Source: Paenibacillus oryzisoli (GTDB taxonomy: Bacteria; Bacillota; Bacilli; Paenibacillales; NBRC-103111). Taken from it: a DNA stretch of 64,000 nucleotides. The stretch is from assembly GCF_001653565.1 (NCBI RefSeq), contig NZ_LYPB01000076.1:111628-175627 (forward strand), written 5' to 3'. Position 1 is the stretch's first letter. Every line of letters starts with the position of its first letter. Positions 49,937 to 58,384 of this stretch are shown here, in pieces. The notes below the pieces were generated by a model that was given only the letters and a program-made list of their open reading frames with translations, had not been told where the DNA came from and did not search any database. Made by a program: the position numbers and the translations under genes.

Positions 49937-50128
49937 GTGAGTGAGCGTGTACTCGTCATTAAAATGAATTTATTACCATGGTATAACGAGCTTGATGATC
50001 GTTTGGAAGTTCATCATCCAACTTTTCCTGAAGCTGTTCGTCTACGAATCGAGACATTTGGCGAATTTCGTATCCTCTCGATTAATCGCCTTCAGACGCG
50101 GATAAGGCGAATTCCGGAAAAAGCTTAA
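49937..50128 (+). CDS. Small hypothetical protein, 63 aa
   Basis: GTG at 49937 with AGGTGGAG upstream opens a 63-codon frame. The product is mixed hydrophilic, with 'MNLLPWYNELDDRLEVHHP' and a basic tail 'LQTRIRRIPEKA'. It lies 57 bases downstream of the YheC/D gene in the same direction, with no terminator between, so it may be cotranscribed. A terminator follows at 50189-50217. No family recognised. Confidence 0.55.
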   Translation: MSERVLVIKMNLLPWYNELDDRLEVHHPTFPEAVRLRIETFGEFRILSINRLQTRIRRIPEKA

Positions 50129-50188
50129 TGGCAATTATGCGTAGAAATTAGGTAAATGTGGCATAATTAGTAAAGAAGCAATACTCGT

Positions 50189-50217
50189 AGAAGCAGGAAA
50201 ATACCTGCTTCTTTTTG
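50189..50217 (+). terminator. Terminator after the YheC/D unit
   Basis: AGAAGCAGG pairs with CCTGCTTCT around AAAATA, followed by TTTTT. Confidence 0.88.
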
Positions 50218-50356
50218 TGTACAGAAAATGAATTTGGCTTTAGTGTTGCTTCATACCCCTATAAACAAGTAAAATAGAAGTGAAGCATTAATCGTTCGAT
50301 GTAGGCTTTTACCCACAAGCAAATACAGGGTGTACAGGAAAAGGGGACATTTAAAA

Positions 50357-50665
50357 GTGAACGTTCATTTAAATTTTACAAACAAGGGCAAAGTGGTCAT
50401 TGAAAATTTCAATAACGAGGAGCTTATTGAAATTTTTAGCCGTTATATTAACACGTTAACGAAGAAGTACGCAGTTGATATTACGGTGCCTGCTGAAGCA
50501 AATCAGAATATCGTCCAAGATGGTTCATTTAAAGTTGTTCTTTCTAATGTACAATGTGATGTTGAGACTTTTTTCAAAGAGCTCGGAAGAGATATTAAAG
50601 TACCTCTGAAGAAGAGAGCGGACGGCAAGCTTGAGAACGTGTTTAAAATTCAAGTGATTGATTAA
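50357..50665 (+). CDS. Hypothetical protein, 102 aa
   Basis: I take GTG 50357 as the start because AAAAGGGGA lies nine bases before it. The product is a soluble, Lys/Asn-rich alpha-beta protein: 'VNVHLNFTNKGKVVIENFNNEELIEIF' then 'YAVDITVPAEANQ' and a basic end. No known domain is obvious. It ends 15 bases before the ATG of the next unknown gene, so the two are cotranscribed. Confidence 0.7.
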   Translation: MNVHLNFTNKGKVVIENFNNEELIEIFSRYINTLTKKYAVDITVPAEANQNIVQDGSFKVVLSNVQCDVETFFKELGRDIKVPLKKRADGKLENVFKIQVID

Positions 50666-50680
50666 GTGACGGGGGCTTGT

Positions 50681-51169
50681 ATGCTTAGTTTAGACGAGAA
50701 GTTAGCAATAGCAGCATCCTTTCCGGAACTTGCGCGCAAGGATGTTTCACTGGGACGAATTAATTTCCATTACGTAGAGAGTGACTATGAGAAGACAACT
50801 GTGCTCTATCATCTTCACCCTAATGGCAATGGATTCGTGTATGCCGAATACATACCAGGTTGTAAGGCAGATAGCAAAGGGTTAATTAACATTCGGGATT
50901 ATGGGGAAGACGAGCTTCGTGAGATTATTGCGAAGTCGATTCAGTCTTTAACGCGCAGCGGTAGTCCTAAGAGCTCGAAGGTTGAGGAATTGGCAGAAGT
51001 TCAAGACCAACAAGAAGAACTGTGGATTGACGAGGATGGCAACACGTTGAGTGTTACTTTCGTTGAAGATTTGTGGTATATCTACGCGGGCGAGAACCTC
51101 GATTGTGCCTTTGAGACATATGAAGAAGTACAAGAGTATTTGGCAGAAGAAGGTTTCGATAAGAAGTAA
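50681..51169 (+). CDS. Hypothetical acidic protein, 162 aa
   Basis: ATG 50681 follows GGGGG by about five bases; a GTG at 50666 is also in frame. The N-terminal half reads as a beta-rich domain ('RINFHYVES', 'GFVYAEYIPGC', 'GLINIRDYG'). A helix and a polar linker follow, then a second small domain ('LWIDEDGNTLSVTFVEDLWYIYAG'). The two halves may be separate modules. The second half is strongly acidic. No family recognised. A GCCCTCC-TT-GGAGGGC terminator ends the unit. Confidence 0.72.
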   Translation: MLSLDEKLAIAASFPELARKDVSLGRINFHYVESDYEKTTVLYHLHPNGNGFVYAEYIPGCKADSKGLINIRDYGEDELREIIAKSIQSLTRSGSPKSSKVEELAEVQDQQEELWIDEDGNTLSVTFVEDLWYIYAGENLDCAFETYEEVQEYLAEEGFDKK

Positions 51170-51181
51170 CTGTGCATGAGC

Positions 51182-51203
51182 GCCCTCCTTGGAGGGCTTT
51201 TTT
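51182..51203 (+). terminator. Terminator of the two-gene hypothetical unit
   Basis: GCCCTCC-TT-GGAGGGC followed by six T. Confidence 0.92.
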
Positions 51204-51264
51204 ACTAATTTAAACGTGGAAATTCATTCAAGAATTTTGACTATCAAAGGGGAAACATAACGCT

Positions 51265-52026
51265 ATGAAATTTAGACCATGCATCGATCTACATAATGGA
51301 AAAGTGAAACAAATTGTCGGTGAAACCTTAGGTGGCGAGGGGCAAGCTGTCGTTGAGAATTTCGTATCAGCACATGACTCCACTTATTACGCAGATATGT
51401 TCAAAAGAGATCGTTTAACTGGCGGGCATGTGATCATGCTTGGCGATGGGAACAAAGATGAAGCGATAAAAGCACTTAACGCGTATCCGGGAGGCTTGCA
51501 AATCGGTGGTGGCATACAGGCAGACAACGCTAGCTTTTACCTGGAGCAAGGGGCATCCCACGTCATTGTAACGTCGTATATTTTCCGCGATGGGCAGCTG
51601 AATATGGATAATCTAACACGGATCGTTGAAGCGATTGGGAAAGATAAATTAGTGATTGATCTAAGCTGTAAGGAAAAAGATGGCAAGTGGTATGTGGCGA
51701 CGAATCAATGGAAACAGTTAAGTGATGTAGAACTGAACCAAGAGACGATACGATTCTTTGAGCAGTATTGTGATGAATTTCTGATCCATGCGGTTGATGT
51801 GGAAGGGAAGCAGAGTGGTATTCAACAAAGCCTCGTAAGTTCTTTGGCTGCGTGGGTCACCATTCCAACGACCTATGCGGGCGGTGCTAGATCATTTGAG
51901 GATTTGTCGTTATTTCGACAGCTTTCCCAAGGGAAATTGGATATTACGGTAGGTAGTGCCCTTGATATTTTCGGTGGAAAGCTCTCGTATGATGAAGTTG
52001 TGGAGCAGTTAAGCAACCCCGTGTAG
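51265..52026 (+). CDS. hisA: HisA, eukaryotic-type ProFAR isomerase
   Basis: This 253-aa TIM barrel isomerises ProFAR to PRFAR in histidine biosynthesis. It follows the fungal His6 type rather than the usual bacterial HisA: 'CIDLHNGKVKQIVG', 'NFVSAHDSTYYADMF', 'QIGGGIQ', 'LVIDLSCKEKDGKWYVA', 'DEFLIHAVDVEG', 'TYAGGARSFEDL' and 'GSALDIFGG' match the yeast protein block by block. The two catalytic Asp positions are in 'CIDLHNG' and 'LIHAVDVEG'. No other his gene lies in this window. A GGGGAAA site precedes the ATG. Confidence 0.92.
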   Translation: MKFRPCIDLHNGKVKQIVGETLGGEGQAVVENFVSAHDSTYYADMFKRDRLTGGHVIMLGDGNKDEAIKALNAYPGGLQIGGGIQADNASFYLEQGASHVIVTSYIFRDGQLNMDNLTRIVEAIGKDKLVIDLSCKEKDGKWYVATNQWKQLSDVELNQETIRFFEQYCDEFLIHAVDVEGKQSGIQQSLVSSLAAWVTIPTTYAGGARSFEDLSLFRQLSQGKLDITVGSALDIFGGKLSYDEVVEQLSNPV

Positions 52027-52056
52027 CGTTAGTTTTTCGCAAAAAGGATGTGTGCG

Positions 52057-53430
52057 ATGGCACTTTGGCACAAGCTGTATGTGTGGGGAATTGTCATTAT
52101 TCTCCTGTTAATTATGATTGGAGAACTGGTCTGGCTGCCAGATCCGTTACGATGGGGGACTCGCTTTTATTGGATAGATGTTATCGATGGGCTGATTTAC
52201 GCAATTGCCATTGTGCCTTTGATCTGGATGATCGCTGCATTTCTGCATCTTACACAGACACATACAAGGCGGATGAAGGTATTTCTTGGCCTGGTTGCCT
52301 TCGTATGTTTGCTTAGTGCTGTTATTGTCGTTGTCGTACCCAAGAAGTTGGAGTTCTCTGCTTCGGCTATGATTCTTAGTCTCTTGCTAGTCGCAACAGA
52401 TATTATCTTGCAAGAGGGAAAGAAACGCAAAGTGCCACACCGAAGTATGATCTTTTTCGGTGTGACACTCGGATTATTGGCCGTGTTGTTGTGGCCAACC
52501 CCCTATTTAGTGACCTATCCAGGAATCACACTGAACATGAATCGATATGCACATGCCGAAAGTGGAACTAAGCATGGTGATATTTCGGGGGTTCTTATTT
52601 TCGAACGTCCAGCGTTTCCTATGGACTGGTTGTATGCGAAGCTTTTTAAAGATTACACCTTTGAGAAGATTGAGACTTTAGGAATGTCACTTGGCGAGTA
52701 CAATCAGGAAGTTCGTACGATGAAGGAAGACGCGAACGCCGCGGGTAGTGCAATTGCCTTCCACAAAGTGGGAATGGGTAAAGGAATCCTAGCTGATGGG
52801 GTTCGGATTACGGCCGTTTTGCAAAATACCAAAGCAGCAGAAGTGTTGCAACCAAGTGATGTCATTATAGCATTGAACGGTCGACCTATTACCATGACGC
52901 AGGAGTTAACGGAGAGAATGCAGGTAATCAAACCAGGTGAATCCATTCAACTGTCCGTGATGCGTAATAAAGCGAAGATGGAGTTGACGGTTGCGACACG
53001 AGCAAGTACAGACAACCCAGCCCGTGCATCGATTGGAATTATGATCGCCAATGAGGTGCGATATGATATCCCTGATCTCGTTACGTATCATAACTATTTA
53101 TTGCATGAAGGTGGACCGTCTCATGGGGCTATGCTGGCTTTAACGCTAATTGATCAACTAACACCGTGTGGCGTGACATATGGTCATCACGTTGCAGGAA
53201 CGGGAACGATTGAACCAGATGGTTCCGTCGGCCCTGTCGGCGGACTCGTTCAGAAAGCTTATACGGTGAGCCGTACGAATGCGGATGTGTTTTTCGTTCC
53301 GGTGTCGAATGAAGCAGATGCGAGAAAAGGTGCCGGTGATTTACGAATCGTACCTGTGCAAACATTAGATGATATCTTGAATTGGTTGAAGGCACATCCC
53401 AAAACAGGTGCTCCCGCTTGCTCATCGTGA
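52057..53430 (+). CDS. Membrane PDZ-Lon (S16) protease, YlbL/SepM-like
   Basis: This protein of about 457 aa has four hydrophobic segments in the first 160 residues. A luminal segment, a PDZ domain (about 255-320, 'GILADGVRITAVLQN', 'VIIALNGRPI') and a Lon-type proteolytic domain (about 345-450) follow. The catalytic Ser lies in 'GGPSHGAML' and the Lys in 'GGLVQKAYTV', so the Ser-Lys dyad is present; 'AGTGTIEPDGSVGPVGG' is the core. YlbL/SepM usually have one N-terminal helix, so the multi-helix front is unusual. ATG 52057 is chosen over 52048, which abuts the ribosome site. Confidence 0.9.
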   Translation: MALWHKLYVWGIVIILLLIMIGELVWLPDPLRWGTRFYWIDVIDGLIYAIAIVPLIWMIAAFLHLTQTHTRRMKVFLGLVAFVCLLSAVIVVVVPKKLEFSASAMILSLLLVATDIILQEGKKRKVPHRSMIFFGVTLGLLAVLLWPTPYLVTYPGITLNMNRYAHAESGTKHGDISGVLIFERPAFPMDWLYAKLFKDYTFEKIETLGMSLGEYNQEVRTMKEDANAAGSAIAFHKVGMGKGILADGVRITAVLQNTKAAEVLQPSDVIIALNGRPITMTQELTERMQVIKPGESIQLSVMRNKAKMELTVATRASTDNPARASIGIMIANEVRYDIPDLVTYHNYLLHEGGPSHGAMLALTLIDQLTPCGVTYGHHVAGTGTIEPDGSVGPVGGLVQKAYTVSRTNADVFFVPVSNEADARKGAGDLRIVPVQTLDDILNWLKAHPKTGAPACSS

Positions 53431-53440
53431 TGCATTGGAG

Positions 53441-54319
53441 TTAGTCTCGTGACGCCTCATATAACTTATCCGCGACTAGCTTGGGTTCATATTGCGGAGT
53501 CGTCATATGATCGCCATGGAGTTGCAAGAAGCGGAAGATGCCTAGTCGACTCGACATATGTGGATGCCAGCCATAGTTGGGATCGCCGAATGGAATCACA
53601 TTATCTTCCATGATGTGTACGTAGCTTTTGGGAATAGGAAGACTATAGAATTTCTTCAAGTCTAACTTTTCAAATAACGGGCCAGCTGGCTCAGGTGATG
53701 CTTTACTATAAATGCGTTTGGCCTGGTCCAGGGTTGCCAAATTCGTGAATGTTTCTCTGAACAGCTCAAAAGGCAGCATTAGTGTGTTGTTCTTGGAGCT
53801 TGCAACGAGTTGTTTGAACTGTTCCGTGACCTGAGGAGGGAATTCATCGGCAGCCATTCCGCCGTCTTTGAGGACGAAGGCATTCAGAAATACCAGCCGC
53901 TTCAAGCGATCAGGAACGAGTTCTGCTACTTTCTGAATTAATGTTCCTCCGAAGCTGTGTGCGACTAGGATTACATTATGCAGGTTATGAGAGATGATGA
54001 AGTCAGCGATCGATTTGGACATCATTGCATGCGTCACATTTTTATTCGGGTCAGCGCCATGTCCTGGAAACTCAGGGACGTAGACGGTATGACCTTTTTT
54101 GCTTAATTCAGAGGCAATGCCAGCCCAGAAGCTGGTATCTGCCCAAGAACCGTGGACAAGGACGAACGTAAGCGGCTGCTCCTTAGAACGATAAGAGGAG
54201 TCATCCCCTTGGTACCAAGGGGTTGGCATATAAGGCCAGTTCGTAGGGATGGGACTGGATGAATATGGGGATGGCCATGATGAGCCTGGATGATGGTAAT
54301 TCTCATTGAGATACGTCAT
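53441..54319 (-). CDS. Alpha/beta-hydrolase with a Pro/Ser/Tyr-rich N-terminus
   Basis: This 292-aa protein has the hydrolase core from about residue 50: 'FVLVHGSWADTSFW', the nucleophile elbow 'VILVAHSFGGTLIQ' (Ser about 122), and a late His in 'LQLHGDHMTTP'. The MEKLA/pheophorbidase-like 'VHGSW' esterase group fits. The first 48 residues are a low-complexity Pro/Ser/Tyr segment absent from usual members. ATG 54319 has AGAGGAAG at about seven bases; longer frames run into the divergent gene. It ends 10 bases from the end of the convergent protease gene. Confidence 0.85.
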   Translation of the reverse strand: MTYLNENYHHPGSSWPSPYSSSPIPTNWPYMPTPWYQGDDSSYRSKEQPLTFVLVHGSWADTSFWAGIASELSKKGHTVYVPEFPGHGADPNKNVTHAMMSKSIADFIISHNLHNVILVAHSFGGTLIQKVAELVPDRLKRLVFLNAFVLKDGGMAADEFPPQVTEQFKQLVASSKNNTLMLPFELFRETFTNLATLDQAKRIYSKASPEPAGPLFEKLDLKKFYSLPIPKSYVHIMEDNVIPFGDPNYGWHPHMSSRLGIFRFLQLHGDHMTTPQYEPKLVADKLYEASRD

Positions 54320-54412
54320 TGTGGTCTTCCTCTCGCGTAGTGATGTATTACTATATGCCCAGATGACGTTTGTGCGATAAGAATTTAAAGTAGAAGGGAA
54401 TTGGATCTCATC

Positions 54413-55966
54413 ATGATGCACGGGGAGCAAAAGACGTACCGGTTTAGTGAAGCACCGATTTGGGAGCTGCAACGAGCCTACTACGAGGAACAGGGTATTA
54501 CGGCTTGGCAGAGCGGAGAAGTCCCCCAATACATAACGAGTAATCGGGTAATGGCCATATCATATGCGGAAATGGTATTTGGTTTCTTGCAGGATCGAGC
54601 CAGAATGGGGCAGTTAAGGGCACAAGTCATGATTCTCGAACTTGGAGCGGGTTCAGGCCAATTTGCCTTCTATGTGCTGCAAGAGTTAACGAAACGTATC
54701 CAACAGGCGAGAATTCCGCTCCCGCCATTTCGCTATGTGATGAGCGATTTGGCAGAGAAGAACATTGCCTTCTGGCGGCAACATGCTAGTTTAATGCCAT
54801 TCGTGGAGCAGGGGGTATTGGACTTTGCCAAGTTTGATGCCGTGAATGATGACGTTCTATATTTGCAACATGCAGGTGAACGCATTGGAGCTGGCGATCT
54901 TGCGCAGCCGTTAGTTATAATGGCGAATTACTTTTTCGATAGTCTGCCACAAGAATTATTGTATATCGAAGATGGGCAGGTCTATGATTGCCGAATCTCG
55001 TTGCAATTTCCAGATGAAGCTCATGCAATGAGTGCTTCCCAGCTCTTGAAAGAGGTTGAAGCGAGCTATCAGTACCAACGGGAACATACGTATGATGAGG
55101 AGTCCTATCCGTATCGTGAACTATTAGAGGTATATCGTCGGCACATTTCTGATTCCCATATTCTGATGCCTGAAGTAAGCTTGATCTGCTTAAACCGGTT
55201 GAAAGCACTATCTCAGGAGGGGTTCCTGCTGCTCACGGCGGATAAAGGCGATCATCGCTTAGAAAGTTGGGAGTTTAACGAGCCTCCGAAGCTCATTCAT
55301 CACGGCAGCATTTCATTAACGGCGAATTATCATGCGATTAGCTATGTGTGCGAAGCACAAGGGGCTCAAACTCTGTTCACTAACCATCCCTATACGTACT
55401 TAAACATCGGTTGTATGCTCAATCTATCTGAACCGCACACGTATGGACTGACGAGATTAGCGTATGATAGTTTTGTGGAAGGATTTGGTCCTGATGATTT
55501 TTTCAATCTGAAGGAAGCTTTCGACGCGCAGTTGGAGGAGAAGACGATGCCTCAGTTGTTGGCTTTGTGGCGTTTGAGCGGTTATGATACGCAGTTTCTA
55601 CTTCCCTGTACGAAACGTCTGATTGAACTGATCCCTGATAGTAAGGACCATGAATGGATCGCGCTTCAGCAAGGAATAGATCACATGTGGGCACATTATT
55701 ATCCGATGGACGACAATACGGATGTTGCTCTCGCTTGTGGAATTCTCTTATATCAAATGGACATGTATTCCGAAGCAATTCCGTATTTCGAACGCACACA
55801 GCCTAAGCTTGCGAATGATACGACTGTACTCTATGAGATGGCGGTGTGTTACTATGAGTTAGGCCAAGATGATGCGGCCAAGCGGTATGTAGATCGATCG
55901 CTTCTGCAATCCCCTGAACATGAGGAAGCGATCGCTTTACAGGCGTTATTAATTTCAATGGCATAA
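54413..55966 (+). CDS. SAM-dependent methyltransferase fused to TPR-like repeats
   Basis: This protein of about 517 aa has motif I 'ILELGAGSGQFAFYVL' (about residues 75-90), 'RYVMSDLAEKNIAFW' and a MidA/NDUFAF7-like middle with 'VIMANYFFDSLPQELL', the pattern of protein-arginine-type methyltransferases. The last 80 residues contain two TPR-like units ('ALACGILLYQMDMYSEAIPYF', 'VLYEMAVCYYELGQDDAAKRYV'), suggesting a protein partner. Target unknown. Start: ATG 54413 or 54416; a TTG at 54401 touches the AAGGGA site. Divergent from the alpha/beta-hydrolase gene. Confidence 0.85.
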   Translation: MMHGEQKTYRFSEAPIWELQRAYYEEQGITAWQSGEVPQYITSNRVMAISYAEMVFGFLQDRARMGQLRAQVMILELGAGSGQFAFYVLQELTKRIQQARIPLPPFRYVMSDLAEKNIAFWRQHASLMPFVEQGVLDFAKFDAVNDDVLYLQHAGERIGAGDLAQPLVIMANYFFDSLPQELLYIEDGQVYDCRISLQFPDEAHAMSASQLLKEVEASYQYQREHTYDEESYPYRELLEVYRRHISDSHILMPEVSLICLNRLKALSQEGFLLLTADKGDHRLESWEFNEPPKLIHHGSISLTANYHAISYVCEAQGAQTLFTNHPYTYLNIGCMLNLSEPHTYGLTRLAYDSFVEGFGPDDFFNLKEAFDAQLEEKTMPQLLALWRLSGYDTQFLLPCTKRLIELIPDSKDHEWIALQQGIDHMWAHYYPMDDNTDVALACGILLYQMDMYSEAIPYFERTQPKLANDTTVLYEMAVCYYELGQDDAAKRYVDRSLLQSPEHEEAIALQALLISMA

Positions 55967-56069
55967 CCAAATGGCATAAACTGCAACAATTTTAGTGCTC
56001 CTGTCGTTAGGAAAGTATCCATAACCTATAAGGGTGCTAAATACCAACCGAAATGAGAGGAGCTTTCGC

Positions 56070-56975
56070 ATGAAAAAAATAGCAGCATTAAGTTTAACCT
56101 TACTTTTGGGCAGCAGTTTGACGTTTGGTTCTGCCTACGCATTCTCAGACGTAGATGAAGGACAAGCAACTGCCGTTCTAGCACTGAAAAATCGCGGGAT
56201 TGTCAGTGGATTTGATAATGAGCATTTTGTGCCAAAGGGTAAAATCAGCTATGCCCAAAGTGTCCAAATGATCGTGAAAGGTTTGGACCTTAATTTGGAC
56301 CATTTGCGATTCATTAAGCAACCGCTAGCATCGGATAGTTATTCCAATATCCCGAATGATGCGTGGTATGCAGATGCGTTCATTATTGCGCATTACCATA
56401 ACCTAGACATTCCGAAGGATGTCAATCCGAATGCAACGATCACACGTGAGCAATTCGGGAATCTGTTGGTTAAAGCGCTTGAAACCAAAGGTCAATTTCC
56501 AATGGTGAAAATGTTTATCAACATGAATGATGAAGATCAGCTTAATGTGGCGTATCAAGGCACCATTCAAAGGTTGTTGCTGTACAAAATTACAGCTCTG
56601 GATGGGAATGGAAACTTCCAACCCAAAGGCGAGCTCACAAGAGGAGAAGCAGCGGCTTGGTTATACAATGCTATTCGCGTGCTAGAGACACATGTGCAGA
56701 AACCACCACAAGTAGATGAAGTCACAGTTACAGTAGAAAAAGTGAACGATGATGTGAACAAAGTTACACTTTCCCGAGGTATGAAGCCGAATCCTGGTTA
56801 TGGCATTCGCATCGACAGCATTCAGTTTGAGTCGGGCGGTCAAGCGATCGTGAAGTATTCACTGATAGAGCCACAACCGGATATGATGTATGCACAAGTC
56901 ATGACAGAAGCGAAGGCTGAAACCTATGTGTCATCGAAATATGAGGTGAAAGCCGAAGCTAGCGGGCTGAAATAA
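56070..56975 (+). CDS. Secreted SLH-domain protein with PrcB-like C-terminal domain
   Basis: This 301-aa protein has a classical signal peptide (KK, then 'IAALSLTLLLGSSLTFG', cleavage after AYA near residue 24). Three SLH-like segments follow (about 25-75, 90-140 and 155-210), starting 'FSDVDEGQATAVLALKNRG' and ending 'LTRGEAAAWLYNAI'; SLH domains anchor proteins to pyruvylated cell-wall polymers. The last 70 residues ('YGIRIDSIQFESGG' to 'MMYAQVMTEAKAETYV') resemble the PrcB C-terminal domain. GAGAGGAG lies six bases before ATG 56070. Terminator at 56996-57029. Confidence 0.88.
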   Translation: MKKIAALSLTLLLGSSLTFGSAYAFSDVDEGQATAVLALKNRGIVSGFDNEHFVPKGKISYAQSVQMIVKGLDLNLDHLRFIKQPLASDSYSNIPNDAWYADAFIIAHYHNLDIPKDVNPNATITREQFGNLLVKALETKGQFPMVKMFINMNDEDQLNVAYQGTIQRLLLYKITALDGNGNFQPKGELTRGEAAAWLYNAIRVLETHVQKPPQVDEVTVTVEKVNDDVNKVTLSRGMKPNPGYGIRIDSIQFESGGQAIVKYSLIEPQPDMMYAQVMTEAKAETYVSSKYEVKAEASGLK

Positions 56976-56995
56976 TAGGTTTAAACTGGTTGAAA

Positions 56996-57029
56996 TGCTG
57001 CTATCCGATGTGGGTAGCGGCATTTTTTT
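56996..57029 (+). terminator. Terminator of the SLH-protein gene
   Basis: ATGCTGCTATCC pairs with GGGTAGCGGCAT (two wobbles), followed by seven T. Confidence 0.88.
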
Positions 57030-57119
57030 GTGCTTTTAACCCCCTGTATTCGAACTGTGCAAGCTCGTACTCTCTCACATAGGATATAGCATCCTCTAAT
57101 AGACGGGTGGTGAGAGATT

Positions 57120-57296
57120 ATGAAAACAATCAACTATTACACATTAGCTTTGGGATTATTAGGCGCAGCTAAATTGATTTTGGATGCATTTGGAATGGAT
57201 ATCATTACAGATGAGTCAGCGAATGCCATTGCCAATGGTGTTGCTGCCCTGTTGTCTGTCATTGGTGTCTATACAAACCATCAAAAAGTGGAATAA
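57120..57296 (+). CDS. Small holin-like membrane protein, 58 aa
   Basis: ATG 57120 has GGTGGTGAGAG upstream and opens a 58-codon frame. The product has two hydrophobic helices ('YTLALGLLGAAKLILDAFG' and 'AIANGVAALLSVIGVYT') around a short polar loop 'DIITDESAN', and a charged tail. This is the layout of phage LC3-type holins. No endolysin or other phage gene is nearby, so it is either a lone domesticated holin-like gene or a small membrane protein of another kind. Confidence 0.7.
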   Translation: MKTINYYTLALGLLGAAKLILDAFGMDIITDESANAIANGVAALLSVIGVYTNHQKVE

Positions 57297-57387
57297 TTCA
57301 ACGGGAATCAAAGCCCATTGACACCGATATTTGCCTAGTTGAATATCGTATTGGACAGAAGTGATTTCCATAATGGAGGCGCCAAAC

Positions 57388-58170
57388 GTGGGATACTATG
57401 TTCAAGTGGAGAATGGTGTGAAATTATTTATTGAAGATGTAAATCCAAAAGGGACGAAGACCATCCTGTTTATTCATGGGTGGCCTTTGTCACATACACA
57501 ATTTGAGTATCAATACAACGTACTCCCCGCTATGGGGTATCGTTGTATTGGTATGGATTGGCGTGGGTTCGGACAATCGGATAGACCGATGGATGGTTAC
57601 ACATATGATCGGCTTGCAGATGACTTGCATGCCGTGATCCAATCATTGAAATTGGAAGGTGTTACACTAGCAGGACATTCAACAGGCGGAGCTATCTCGA
57701 TCCGGTACATGGCCAGACATCACGGTCAGGGTGTAGCGAAGCTTGTGCTGATTGATGCGGCTGCACCAACGGGTTTTACGCAGGAGACGGCTGCAAAGTT
57801 TTTGCATGAGAATGCCAACGATCGAGCAAATATGCTGCAGAATGTGACGGATACGTTCTTCTTTCAGTATATCACGGAGCGATTCTCGGATTGGTTTTTC
57901 CAAATGGGCTTACAAGCAGCCAGCTGGTCAACCGCGGCAGTCATTCGCTTGCTCAGAGATGAGAATGTGGCGGCGGATCTAGGTCGCATAGAAGTGCCTA
58001 CTTTAATTGTACACGGGATACATGACAAAGTAATCCCTTATCCACAAGCAGTCGAAATGAATAAACGGATTGCGAATTCGCAGCTCATTCCGTTTCATTA
58101 CAGTGGTCATGGCGGATTCTGGGAGGAACGAGATCGCTTTAATTATGTCCTAACGCAGTTTATAGGATGA
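57388..58170 (+). CDS. Alpha/beta-hydrolase, haloperoxidase-like
   Basis: This 260-aa hydrolase has 'ILFIHGWPLSHTQFEYQ' (oxyanion region), the nucleophile elbow 'VTLAGHSTGGAISI' with Ser at about residue 94, the acid in 'VHGIHDKVIP' and the His in 'YSGHGGFWEE'. It groups with non-heme haloperoxidase-type esterases. I take GTG 57388 as the start: GGAGG lies six bases before it, whereas upstream in-frame GTG and ATG codons precede or overlap the ribosome site. 'MGYYVQVENGVKLFIED' is the usual N-terminus of this family. Confidence 0.9.
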   Translation: MGYYVQVENGVKLFIEDVNPKGTKTILFIHGWPLSHTQFEYQYNVLPAMGYRCIGMDWRGFGQSDRPMDGYTYDRLADDLHAVIQSLKLEGVTLAGHSTGGAISIRYMARHHGQGVAKLVLIDAAAPTGFTQETAAKFLHENANDRANMLQNVTDTFFFQYITERFSDWFFQMGLQAASWSTAAVIRLLRDENVAADLGRIEVPTLIVHGIHDKVIPYPQAVEMNKRIANSQLIPFHYSGHGGFWEERDRFNYVLTQFIG

Positions 58171-58384
58171 TACTCCGTAGTAACTCTCATGGTTTATGAA
58201 GATGAGCTTCCCTGATGGGGAGCTTATTTCATTGGATGCATTGTTACATTTCATTATTATAGACTATTAAAAGACTTGTCTCTTAAGTGGAAGTTCATTA
58301 TGATGAAGGGGAAGGGTTCTGGATTCAACGGTACATATAGTAGCTTATAAAACCATATAAACAGTCTTGGAGGTAGTTCCATTT

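Noticed and set aside
54320..54529. N-terminal extension of the minus-strand alpha/beta-hydrolase
   Set aside because: It would overlap the divergent methyltransferase gene; ATG 54319 has a proper ribosome site.
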